From NCBI GenBank assembly GCA_021825235.1, contig JAKAIL010000004.1, positions 1 to 38,058 on the forward strand: DNA of 38,058 bases, given 5' to 3'. The notes under the pieces are model-generated. The model saw nothing but the letters and a program-made list of their open reading frames with translations, did no database searches and had not been told where the DNA came from. The position numbers and the translations under genes are program-made. Each line of letters begins with the position of its first letter. The stretch's first letter is position 1. Source of the DNA: Bacteroidota bacterium. Lineage in GTDB: Bacteria; Bacteroidota; Ignavibacteria; Palsa-1295. Below are positions 22,525 to 31,200 of the stretch, in pieces.

Positions 22525-23976
22525 TTAGTATCCCCTCACGCTCAGTTCCTTTAGCTGGCCGCGAATGATATTGAGACCAATCGTCAGCTCGTCGCGCGTA
22601 ATGTTGAGCGGCGGCCGGAACCGGATGGAGCGGTCGCCGGCGCCAATGAGTATCAGCCCTTCATCGTAGCATTTTTGCTTGAGGAGATCGCGCATCTGGG
22701 CTTCGGCGAGATCGAAGGCACACATAAGCCCGCGTCCGCGTGCTTCGAAAACGAGCGTTGGGAACTCGGATTGTAGTTTCTCCAATTCCGAAAGCAAATA
22801 TTCGCCCCGCACGCGCGCATTTTCGACCATTCCTTCTTCCTCGATAATTTCGAGATAGCGTTTGAAGCGGAGCATGTCAACCAGGTTCCCGCCGAAGGTG
22901 GAATTGATGCGGCTGGACTTCTGGAATACATTCTCTTTTACTTCGTCCACCCGTTTGGATGCAAGAATACCGCAGACCTGCGTTTTTTTGCCAAAGCTCA
23001 TCACGTCCGGCTGAACGAAATGCTGGTGCGCCCACATCTTTCCTGTTAGTCCAACCCCCGTCTGTACTTCATCGAGGATGAGCATGGCCTCATTTTCATC
23101 GGCCAGCTCGCGGAGCGTGAGGAAAAATTCCCGGCTAAAATGATGGTCGCCGCCCTCCGCCTGAATGGGCTCGATAATAATCGCTGCAATATCATCCGGA
23201 TTATTGATAAATGCTTCCTTCATTTGCTGCACGGCCGCCGCCTCTTCCTTCTTCGAGCGCTCGATGTTTTCCGGAGTGCGCGGAAAATGGAGATATGGCG
23301 AGTCGATGCGCGGCCAGTCCTTGAATTTTGGGTAGTACAGCGTTTTGTTCGGATCCGTGTTCGTAAGCGACATCGTATAACCGGAACGGCCATGAAAGGC
23401 GTAACGGAAGTGCATGATAAGCTTTCCACGTTCGGCCGTGTAACCGCGCGTGAAATTCTTGCGGACTTTCCAATCGAACGCAGTCTTAATCGCATTCTCC
23501 ACCGCCAGCGCTCCACCTTCGATGAGGAAAAGGTGCGGCAAATAATCCGGCATCGCAATCCGCGCGAAGGTTTCGATAAACTCCGCCATTTCCACCGTAT
23601 AGGCATCGGAACTCGACGGTTTGTTTATGGCCGCTCGTGTGAGCGATCCCATAAACCCTGGCTCGAACATTTTCGGATGATTGAGTCCGATAGGAGAGGA
23701 ACCAAAAAACGTAAAGAAATCGAGATACCGTTTGCTGCTGCGCGCATCCTCGATCCAGGAACCTTTCGATTTCTGAAGATCGACAACCAGGTCCAGCCCA
23801 TCGGCAAGGATATGTCGCTCCAGGCTCTCATGCACTTTGGCAGGAGCTATGTGGATAGGCTCGAATTTTGGCTTCGCTGGAGCTTTCGAAACAGCGTCAT
23901 GCCCATTCGTCTTGTGACCATTGGTGGGCAGGATAGCTTGTGCCTTTTCGTCGGCTGTTATTCGGGAGTTTGTCAT
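22525..23976 (-). CDS. lat: L-lysine 6-transaminase
   Basis: 483 residues, class-III PLP aminotransferase. The N-terminal 35 residues are a low-complexity tail (Lys/Thr/Asn/Ala). The family then shows IHIAPAKVHESLERHILADGLDLVVDLQKSKGSW, LFLIEGGALAVENAIKTAFDWK, LILDEVQTGVGLTGKMWAHQHF and the PLP-lysine region SFGKKTQVCGILAS. These match L-lysine epsilon-aminotransferase, which converts lysine to alpha-aminoadipate semialdehyde for catabolism or osmolyte and antibiotic precursors. It is the intact parent of the fragment at 19716-19961. It is divergent from ispE across a repeat-rich spacer. Confidence 0.92.
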   Translation of the reverse strand: MTNSRITADEKAQAILPTNGHKTNGHDAVSKAPAKPKFEPIHIAPAKVHESLERHILADGLDLVVDLQKSKGSWIEDARSSKRYLDFFTFFGSSPIGLNHPKMFEPGFMGSLTRAAINKPSSSDAYTVEMAEFIETFARIAMPDYLPHLFLIEGGALAVENAIKTAFDWKVRKNFTRGYTAERGKLIMHFRYAFHGRSGYTMSLTNTDPNKTLYYPKFKDWPRIDSPYLHFPRTPENIERSKKEEAAAVQQMKEAFINNPDDIAAIIIEPIQAEGGDHHFSREFFLTLRELADENEAMLILDEVQTGVGLTGKMWAHQHFVQPDVMSFGKKTQVCGILASKRVDEVKENVFQKSSRINSTFGGNLVDMLRFKRYLEIIEEEGMVENARVRGEYLLSELEKLQSEFPTLVFEARGRGLMCAFDLAEAQMRDLLKQKCYDEGLILIGAGDRSIRFRPPLNITRDELTIGLNIIRGQLKELSVRGY

Positions 23977-24033
23977 GATTATACCTCGGATTATTGAACA
24001 AACTTTGTACCCCGAATCGTTTTGAACCGGGAT

Positions 24034-24059
24034 TACGCGAATTGGATGGATTTTCTGGA
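24034..24059. repeat. Left arm of a 26-bp perfect inverted repeat
   Basis: The 26 bases at 24034-24059 (core GCGAATTGGATGGATTTTCT) are the exact reverse complement of 24331-24356. The two arms enclose the MITE-like element and the start of ispE. Confidence 0.85.
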
Positions 24060-24097
24060 CACTATCATAGTAAATAAATGCACTATCAAAAGCATAT

Positions 24098-24244
24098 TTA
24101 AGGAAACTCTGATTAAGTCTGGATTCCCGTTTTCGCGGGAATGACAGAATTTGAAATCATGGCGCAACGCGCACAAATCGACACATTCCTGTCATTCCCG
24201 CGAAGGCGGGAATCCAGATTCAGACTTGTTCCAAGTTTCCTTAA
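24098..24244. mobile_element. MITE-like nested inverted repeat (147 bp)
   Basis: The ends are TTAAGGAAACT and AGTTTCCTTAA, perfect 11-bp terminal inverted repeats. Inside, each arm carries a REP-like palindrome of the type GGATTCCCG-n-CGCGGGAAT (24120-24143 and 24194-24215). The arms are long imperfect inverted copies of one another. There is no open frame for a transposase. The structure fits a non-autonomous palindromic element. It ends 9 bp before the ispE ATG, so it must form the leader of that gene. Confidence 0.65.
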
Positions 24245-24253
24245 TAGAGCGCG

Positions 24254-25234
24254 ATGGATATTTTAAGTATTAAGAAACCGAAATCGGAGGAATTTTCCGA
24301 AAGTGAATTTTCTGAAAGTGGCAATAGTAATCCAGAAAATCCATCCAATTCGCGTACTCCAAGTTCTGCTTCGGCTAAAATCAATCTTGGCCTCGAGGTG
24401 CTCTACGAACGGCCGGATGGTTACCATGAACTTTCCACGCTATTTCTGCGCGTCGACGAGCCGCACGATATTATTTCGATTTCCGCCGGCGAAGCATTCC
24501 AGCTCACCTGTTCCGATCCATCGCTCCCCACGGACGATCGGAACCTCATGATGCGTACTGCGCGCGAATTCGAACGAATGACCGGCGAGGCGTTACCACC
24601 GCTCCACGTCCACCTCGAAAAAAGGATTCCCATGGGCGCGGGATTGGGCGGCGGTTCCAGCGATGCCGCTATGATGCTCACAATATTGCTGGAACATCGA
24701 AAGAACTCCACCCCCCAACCCCCTCCTCTTTCAGAGGAGGGAGAGTTTATGCTTGCTGCTAAAATCGGCGCGGATGTACCATTTTTTTATTCTGGGGTGC
24801 ATGCTGCTGCAGCGACCGGCATTGGAGAAAAGTTAACACCAATTGACGTTCACATTCCGGGGAGCATTCTGATCGTGGCCGATCCTACCATCCATGTTTC
24901 GACGAAAGAGGCCTACGCTTCGCTTTCGCCATCGGTTAAATCGCCCAGCGTGGACTACACGAAGTTTTTCCAGACTCCACCACAACTCAAGACCTGGAAA
25001 GAAGACTTGAATAACGATTTCGAGCCGGGAATTTTTCGGCGTTTTCCACACCTTGCGGAAATTAAACACGCACTCTATGCCCGCGGCGCGGACTTCGCGC
25101 TGATGAGTGGATCAGGCTCTGCGCTTTATGGCATATTTAGGGATGCAAATACAGCCCAAGAGGCGAAGCAGTCATTCGAATCGGAAAGATTGCTTACTTT
25201 TTTGAATATGGGTCATTCTGTATCGAAAAAATAG
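24254..25234 (+). CDS. ispE: 4-diphosphocytidyl-2-C-methyl-D-erythritol kinase
   Basis: 326 residues. The GHMP-kinase ATP loop is IPMGAGLGGGSSDAAMML at about residue 130. The substrate motif SAKINLGLEVLYERPDGYHEL normally starts the protein but here begins near residue 39. The first 38 residues (Ser/Glu/Asn/Pro-rich) are an extension, part of it encoded by the inverted-repeat arm 24331-24356. A second insertion-like stretch, STPQPPPLSEEGE, precedes AAKIGADVPFF. The enzyme phosphorylates CDP-ME, the step after ispD (7149-7868). No Shine-Dalgarno is evident. Confidence 0.92.
   Translation: MDILSIKKPKSEEFSESEFSESGNSNPENPSNSRTPSSASAKINLGLEVLYERPDGYHELSTLFLRVDEPHDIISISAGEAFQLTCSDPSLPTDDRNLMMRTAREFERMTGEALPPLHVHLEKRIPMGAGLGGGSSDAAMMLTILLEHRKNSTPQPPPLSEEGEFMLAAKIGADVPFFYSGVHAAAATGIGEKLTPIDVHIPGSILIVADPTIHVSTKEAYASLSPSVKSPSVDYTKFFQTPPQLKTWKEDLNNDFEPGIFRRFPHLAEIKHALYARGADFALMSGSGSALYGIFRDANTAQEAKQSFESERLLTFLNMGHSVSKK
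24331..24356. repeat. Right arm of the 26-bp inverted repeat, inside ispE
   Basis: It matches 24034-24059 as a perfect reverse complement and encodes part of the Pro/Ser-rich N-terminal extension of IspE. Confidence 0.85.
24721..24741. repeat. Palindromic repeat-like insertion within ispE
   Basis: CCCTCCTCT-ttc-AGAGGAGGG is a perfect 9-bp-stem hairpin, preceded by a C-rich tract (ACCCCCCAACCCC). It encodes the QPPPLSEEGE stretch, which has no counterpart in typical IspE proteins. This suggests that a small REP-like unit has been absorbed in frame. Confidence 0.55.
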
Positions 25235-25238
25235 CTGC

Positions 25239-25751
25239 TTATTTAATATTGAAGAAGTTGTGAAGCGTCGAATCTCCAGTCGGATCGAGAAACGCACTTT
25301 CATCTGCAATCCAATGAGATTTCCCATCGCTTAGAAGCATGATTCCGGAGGACGTCATTTCCGAAGTATCCAGTAGCTTGTCCCTATCGAGGAAAACAGA
25401 GCGCTCCGGAAAATTTAGTCGCACATACTGCAGGTTGGACGTTTGATTTGGAATATGCATACTATCCAACCATTGTGAACAAATGCCTGCATACCATGAG
25501 TCATCATCCAAGGATGTATAGGTTTCCTCCGAATCTGTTGAAGTGTCGGTCGAGAACCAATGCGTTAGCTCAGAGTCTGTAGGCATAAAAATAATTGCTG
25601 CCTTACCGATGACATCCAGGGTATCGTGGTTCTTGACAAATTGAGTCGAATCTTTTCGAATGGAGGACCTCGTCGTGGGGGGTAGTCGTTTGCAGGCAGC
25701 GAAGCTAATCACAATGGCAATGCAGGCCAGAACTTTGAGGTATCTATTCAT
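25239..25751 (-). CDS. Lipoprotein of unknown function
   Basis: 170 residues from the ATG at 25751. The export signal has a lipobox (ISFAAC) with the cysteine near residue 20. The mature part is acidic and Ser/Thr/Asp-rich (FSTDTSTDSEETYTSLDDDSWY), with a possible beta domain ending in SHWIADESAFLD. I do not recognise a family. It is convergent with ispE, with only 4 bp between the ends, and it lies downstream of purB on the same strand. Confidence 0.6.
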   Translation of the reverse strand: MNRYLKVLACIAIVISFAACKRLPPTTRSSIRKDSTQFVKNHDTLDVIGKAAIIFMPTDSELTHWFSTDTSTDSEETYTSLDDDSWYAGICSQWLDSMHIPNQTSNLQYVRLNFPERSVFLDRDKLLDTSEMTSSGIMLLSDGKSHWIADESAFLDPTGDSTLHNFFNIK

Positions 25752-25787
25752 TACCAATATGAAGCGATTCTTAGAAGAAATTATATC

Positions 25788-27101
25788 CTATAGTCCTACT
25801 CGCTCGAAAATTCTATCCACATGACGCACAGCGGCGCTGGGATCGAAGGCGTGGTCCAGATCGGCTTTCGAAAGGCGGCCTTTAATATCGGGATCCTGTT
25901 CGATAAGTGAACGGAACGTTATCTCCGGCTGCGCTCCGCTGGCTGCAAGTTCCCACACGCGCATGGCATTGCGCTGGACAATCTTGTAGGAGTCTTCCCG
26001 TGTCAGTCCGCTCTTAGCCAGCAGAAGTAGAATCGGCTGGCTGAAAACAAGCCCGCGTGTAAGCTGAAGATTTCGTTGCATGGCTTCGGGATAGACAAAC
26101 ATTGTGCTCACGGTGCGCGTCATGAGATCGAGCATATAATCGAGCGCGATCGTGGCATCGGGGCCAATCACTCGCTCGGTGGAAGAATGAGAAATATCTC
26201 GCTCGTGCCAAAGAGCAACATTTTCCATTGCGGTAACGGCGTAACCGCGCAGGAGCCGCGCAAGGCCAGCAACACGTTCCATCGTGATCGGATTACGTTT
26301 GTGCGGCATGGCACTCGATCCTTTCTGTCCTTTCGAGAAATACTCCTCCGCCTCCCGAACTTCCGTCCGCTGCAAATGCCGAATTTCAGTGGCCAGCTTT
26401 TCCAGGCTCGCACCGACGAGTGCAATCGTAGTAAAAAATTCCGCATGGCGGTCGCGTTGCACGATTTGCGTGGAAATCGGCGCCGCTTCCAGCCCCAGCT
26501 TTTCGCAGACGTATTCTTCCACGCTGGGATCGAGGTGTTCGAAAGTCCCAACGGCACCGGAAATCTTGCCAACAGAGATCGTCTTTACGGCATGTTCCAT
26601 TCGGTCTCGGCACCGCTTCATTTCTGCATAATGAACGGCCAGCTTCAGCCCAAAAGTGGTCGGCTCTGCATGAATGCCGTGCGTCCGGCCAATGATTGGC
26701 GTGTGCTTGAATTCTTTTGCCCTCGCGCCCAGCGCCTCGATTAACCTGGAAATTCCTTCCAGAATTAACTTCCCGGCCTGCATGCATTGCACCGAAAAGG
26801 CGGTGTCAACGACATCGCTGGAAGTCATACCGAGATGAATGAATCTTGAATCCGGCCCTACGGACTCCGCCACGTTCGTGAGAAAAGCAATTACATCGTG
26901 CTTTGTCTCTCGCTCGATTTCGTCAATTTTGGCAACTTGAAAGGTAGCTTTCTGCTTAATTTTTTTACAGGTACCTAATGGAACGTTGCCCAATTGCTCC
27001 TGCTTCTCAATAGCGAGGAGTTCTATTTCGAGCCAGATTTTGTATTTGTTCTCGTCGGTCCAAATCGCTCCCATTGCGGGGCGGGTGTAGCGAGGGATCA
27101 T
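25788..27101 (-). CDS. purB: Adenylosuccinate lyase
   Basis: 437 residues, full length. The fumarase/aspartase-superfamily signature GSSAMPHKRNPI is at about residue 265. The N-terminal IPRYTRPAMGAIWTDENKY, FIHLGMTSSDVVDTA and GRTHGIHAEPTTFG (catalytic His) segments are all typical of PurB. It removes fumarate from SAICAR and adenylosuccinate in purine synthesis. The start is ATG at 27101. Confidence 0.96.
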   Translation of the reverse strand: MIPRYTRPAMGAIWTDENKYKIWLEIELLAIEKQEQLGNVPLGTCKKIKQKATFQVAKIDEIERETKHDVIAFLTNVAESVGPDSRFIHLGMTSSDVVDTAFSVQCMQAGKLILEGISRLIEALGARAKEFKHTPIIGRTHGIHAEPTTFGLKLAVHYAEMKRCRDRMEHAVKTISVGKISGAVGTFEHLDPSVEEYVCEKLGLEAAPISTQIVQRDRHAEFFTTIALVGASLEKLATEIRHLQRTEVREAEEYFSKGQKGSSAMPHKRNPITMERVAGLARLLRGYAVTAMENVALWHERDISHSSTERVIGPDATIALDYMLDLMTRTVSTMFVYPEAMQRNLQLTRGLVFSQPILLLLAKSGLTREDSYKIVQRNAMRVWELAASGAQPEITFRSLIEQDPDIKGRLSKADLDHAFDPSAAVRHVDRIFERVGL

Positions 27102-27211
27102 GTATGGATAGGTTCGTTAAGCGGTATATGGTTATCTTAGAAATAACACCATCGCGCCATGCTTAGTGACACTGGACAGAATAGTTCTCAATAGAAGGAG
27201 ACCCGTTCTTT

Positions 27212-27481
27212 ATGTTACATATATTTGCGCTCGCCGCAGCCTTACTGACTGCATCCCCAGCGCCTAAACATCTTTCAACTTCAGCCATGCCTGCGGTAAC
27301 GCAATCGCCGCGGATCGCGGTAACGCTGCATTCGATGACGCCGGAGGACCAGCGCATGTATCCTGGCCGCCAGAATTGGGATAAGACGGAATGGTATGAA
27401 TCGCAATTTAAAAGCGCGATGATCCTGCTCATTCCAGACCACGTACCGGAATGGCACAACGGCGGACTGGACATGGCCTAA
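27212..27481 (+). CDS. Small secreted or periplasmic protein of unknown function
   Basis: 89 residues. A perfect AAGGAGA Shine-Dalgarno lies about 10 bases before the ATG. The N-terminus (MLHIFALAAALLTASPAPK) is a short signal peptide. The remaining 65 residues include YPGRQNWDKTEWYESQFKSAMILLIPDHVPEWHNGGLDMA, with several Trp and His. I see no known domain. It has its own Rho-independent terminator about 40 bp after the stop, so it seems to be a separate transcript. Confidence 0.6.
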   Translation: MLHIFALAAALLTASPAPKHLSTSAMPAVTQSPRIAVTLHSMTPEDQRMYPGRQNWDKTEWYESQFKSAMILLIPDHVPEWHNGGLDMA

Positions 27482-27521
27482 GAGTATTCTGAATGCCAAA
27501 CGATTGCCATGCAATCGTAAG

Positions 27522-27549
27522 AGGCCCTTCCTTACGGGAGGGCTTTTTC
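27522..27549 (+). terminator. Rho-independent terminator after the small secreted protein gene
   Basis: GCCCTTCC-ttac-GGGAGGGC (27524-27543, one G-T pair) is followed by a T5 run and further T bases. It is 40 bp past the stop at 27481. Confidence 0.85.
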
Positions 27550-27570
27550 TTTGCCGTAATTTTGTGACAA

Positions 27571-28287
27571 ATGGCTGAACAAAAATTAGTATGGATTATC
27601 GGCGGCTCCGGCGCCATCGGTTTTGCCTGCGCAACGCTCCTTGCCGAACATGGTTACTCGCTCGCGCTCTCAGGCCGCGAGGAGAAGAAGCTAAACGATA
27701 CGGTCTCTTCCAATTCGATAAAAAATACGTCAGTCTTAGCTGCTCCGTGCGATATTGCTTCAATCGAACAGGTTGCTGGGGCCTATAAAGCGATTGTGGA
27801 TCATTTTGGCAAAGCCCCGGACGTACTTATCAACAGTGCCGGTATTTCTCCCTGGAGTACGTTTTCGGAGACTACCACCCAGGAATTCGATGCGGTGATG
27901 AATGTCAATCTTCGCGGCATGTTTCTTACCACAAGCACCGTGCTGCCCGATATGTATGCCCGCCGTTCTGGAACGATTGTTCAAGTCTTATCCGTGGCCG
28001 CAATACAGCCATTCAAAAAGGGGGCCGCATACATAGCCAGTAAATATGGCGCGCGTGGACTTACGAATGCGCTACGCGAAGAAGCGCGTGCATACGGCGT
28101 GCGCGTGATCGGCATAATTCCCGGAGCGACAGAAACGGAAATCTGGAGCGAAGATGACCGGGCACGCTATCACTCCCGAATGATGCAGCCGGAGGACGTA
28201 GCCCAGGCGATTTTGGCCGCTATTCTGGAACCTATCAGGGCAGTCATGGAAGAAATTATATTGCGACCATTGGAAGGCGATATTTAA
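27571..28287 (+). CDS. Short-chain dehydrogenase/reductase
   Basis: 238 residues, classical SDR. The N-terminal cofactor motif is GGSGAIGFACA, the INSAG segment is at about residue 86, and the catalytic Tyr/Lys pair is in YIASKYGARG, with the preceding Ser in VLSVAA. The post-catalytic IIPGATETEIW is also typical. The substrate is unknown; FabG-like or sepiapterin-reductase-like activity is possible. It begins about 22 bp after the terminator and is convergent with the giant T9SS gene. Confidence 0.88.
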   Translation: MAEQKLVWIIGGSGAIGFACATLLAEHGYSLALSGREEKKLNDTVSSNSIKNTSVLAAPCDIASIEQVAGAYKAIVDHFGKAPDVLINSAGISPWSTFSETTTQEFDAVMNVNLRGMFLTTSTVLPDMYARRSGTIVQVLSVAAIQPFKKGAAYIASKYGARGLTNALREEARAYGVRVIGIIPGATETEIWSEDDRARYHSRMMQPEDVAQAILAAILEPIRAVMEEIILRPLEGDI

Positions 28288-28297
28288 TTGGAGATTG

Positions 28298-31200
28298 TTA
28301 TCGCTGCACGACAAACGGCGCCGAAGCATGCCAACCCATCGAATTGATTTGGAGCATATACCGCCCCGAGGCAAGCGACGTGGTTGGTATGCGTAGCTGA
28401 TAGCTCCCTTGCTGGAGCGTCTCCTGCAGTATATTTTCAACTAAGTGGCCGGTCATATCATAGATCGTGGCTTCTACATAACCATCGCCGCCGAGCTGCA
28501 TCGTAACCGATGCGGCCTCGGAAGCGGGATCTGGTGTGATCGTTCCCAATGTATAGCTACCGCCGGAAGCGAGTTGGCCTTCGAGCCCATGGCACTCCGT
28601 AAGCGTCACAGACCCATTTTGAACCTGGACATTTACGAAGGTATCCAGCACCGATACCGATAAATCCACTGGGGAGACGCTGCGCGGTCCCGCAAGCGTA
28701 TTCCAGGTCAGGGATTCAATCGACTCACCCATGGAAGACTTGCTAAAGTCAAGTGCGGGATCCGAAAACGTCACCGAATCGGCTCTAACCGGTGTTGCAA
28801 TCGGACCGAAGGAACTAACCAGTGAAAGTACCGTGGGATCGAATGTAACAATGGCTTTAATCGGATGCTTTCCGGTAAGCGATGAGGAATCGAGCCGAAT
28901 CGAAATTATCGCCTGAGTATCCAGCGGAACGGTTGTGCTCGAAACAGTGAAATGTGCCCACGGATTTGCACGAATAATTCCCACGCCGGAAAGCACATCG
29001 GCAATCCGCACCCCGGAACGAAACACCAGTGTTGCTGTATCCATGTCCATTCCAGCATGGCTCGGGCAAAATTGAATCGTGAGCCGCGCACCCTGCGGCG
29101 AATAAACGGTATCTGGGAATGTGGAAATGATGGTAAAATCTTTGTTCGCAAGAATTGCGGTATCGAGAATGGCCGTTGGACCGCACGGATTCCCAATCAC
29201 GATGGAATCATTTTTACATTTGCCAACCAGCACCGAATCGAACGACAATGGCTCCGCAGCGAGGCCGCTATCGAGCCCACTCCCGCTTACCGGTATCGCA
29301 ATCGCAGAATCGCAGCCATTAACGGTTGCAGTAAAAAAGAACGTGTCGGTCTGCATCACAGTATCCGCAGGTTGCGGTCGAAATTCGAAGAGCAGAGAAT
29401 CCACTGCACCCGGCGGAAGCGAACGGATTGAATCGAGTAATCGGAATGGTAACTGAATGCTAAAATTCGACAGTTCTAAAGTATCCTGGCCCGTGGAAGT
29501 GATCGTTAGACTTCGGAACAGGCTATCGCCGATACATGCATAATCGAATGAAACGGACGAATGATTCAAGAATAGCGAGGCACCGGAAACTTGATATACG
29601 ATTATGGTTGAAAGGACAGAATCAGGCAACAGAATTGAAACAGTATCCGCGAATTTGCCTAAGGTATCCGCAGGAACCATAATCGGAATGATAACAAAGC
29701 TATCAGGCCGTAAAATATTTCCAAGGAGCCGTTTTGGAATATGATGACCTTCGATCGATATAATTGAAATCGTATCGTTTCCCAGGTTCTGCACCGTATC
29801 AAAAACGACTGTGGAGTGCCCCATACAAATAGTTCCAACCGAGTCGAATATCATGCTCCGGGCTCGCCGCAGGATGCCGTGGCCAACAATAGAAAGGGTA
29901 TCGCCGCGCCCATCGAGGACCGGAGCATAATAGAACGTGCCAGTGTCAGCCGGGCAGAATGTAACGAGAAGCTTTGCCATAGCGCCAGAATCCAGCGCGG
30001 TGTCCGGTGGCACAAGCCGCAAGCTAAACGGTGGATGGCTCCACGTGCTCTGAGTCAGAAACAGAGTATCATGACCAACGGATTTTAAGAGCACCGTATC
30101 CGTTGCACAATTATCGATCCGAACGCGAGAGAAGTCAAGGCGCGCGGGGCTTATTACGAGGGAATCGTGAATCGCGGAACCATTGCCAATCAATGTAATT
30201 AATTTAGGAAGATTGGTTGAATCATTCGAAACAAAAGAGAGCGTAGCATCTGCTGCTCCGGTATCGGTGGGACAGTATTCCACCTCTAACGTATCGGCAT
30301 GGTACGCGGGAATAGTAACCGTTGTATCCGGCAAAATCGAAAAATGCGTTGAATTGGGAATGGTGCCACCCTTCAAAATAAGGGGATCTTCTCCTTCATT
30401 GGCAATGCGTAGCAAAAGCGTTTTGCAACGCCCGACGCGGACGGTGCCAAAATTCAGTGTATCCACGCTCACCAAAAATGCCGAGGCGGGATGACGGATA
30501 AGGCCAATACTTACATTCGACATCAGCCACGGCGGTTCGTAATCGTACGTGGAGCCTGAGGAAGCGGGGTTATACACTTGCACCATGGCTGCAACAAAGA
30601 GCAGTGAATCGTGCGCGAGCGGTAACCATTTAGACCACGATCCATCCGAGGCACGAATGGTATCGACCACCTGCACTGCGGAATGCCGCGTCCAATAATA
30701 AATCTGGATGCTGTCCGTGGTATTGATCGTATCGGGTGCAACACCGCTAATCTTAACAAAACCCAACGCAGGCGCCTGCACTATCGGCGAAAGTGAGATG
30801 CCTTCGCTCCAGACGGGCACAAGTGTTGGCGTGGGAACAAGATTCGATGGCCCGTCTATCCGCACACGCCCCAGACCACCAGAACCACCAGCCAAACCGC
30901 TCATAGCACCCTGACCGGAATCGCCTCCTTCTACGCGGACACTGGTTTGCTGAGTTTGAACCCCATCCGTGGCTTCCAGATAGATTGACCCACCGGAGCC
31001 GCCGCCACCGCCCGCGGCGATCTTATATCCGGTCGTGCCCGAATCGCCGCGCGCAGACAAAACCGAGCCTTTGCAAATAATCGAATCGAACGCGGTAATT
31101 TCGAGCGCCCCCCCACCGCCGCCACCGGAGCCACCAATGGTAGAGTTATCTGCGACTGCGTTGGCCTTGCCAGCAGCACCGCCAGAACCACCCGCAAGCG

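Larger units (their letters stand above)
19964..22772. repeat. Tandem duplication, unit B (about 2.8 kb)
   Basis: Second unit, 2809 bp, with the same gene order as unit A: cupin 3' part, T9SS BNR protein, Cys-rich protein, spacer, lat 3' part. Here lat continues into the full gene, while the cupin is the truncated one. The mirror-image truncations (cupin intact on the left, lat intact on the right) are what a tandem duplication predicts. Confidence 0.85.

Noticed and set aside
17161-22772. IS-mediated composite transposition as the source of the duplication
   Set aside because: No transposase, terminal repeats or target duplications are visible at either breakpoint; the join has only a TT microhomology.
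23140-23997. 285-codon plus-strand open frame over lat
   Set aside because: It is antisense to the intact lat gene, its composition is Arg/His-biased, and it shows no recognisable domain.
24098-24244. Small structured RNA gene
   Set aside because: Long inverted arms, terminal repeats and REP-like cores fit a MITE better than an ncRNA, and no independent promoter or terminator is evident.
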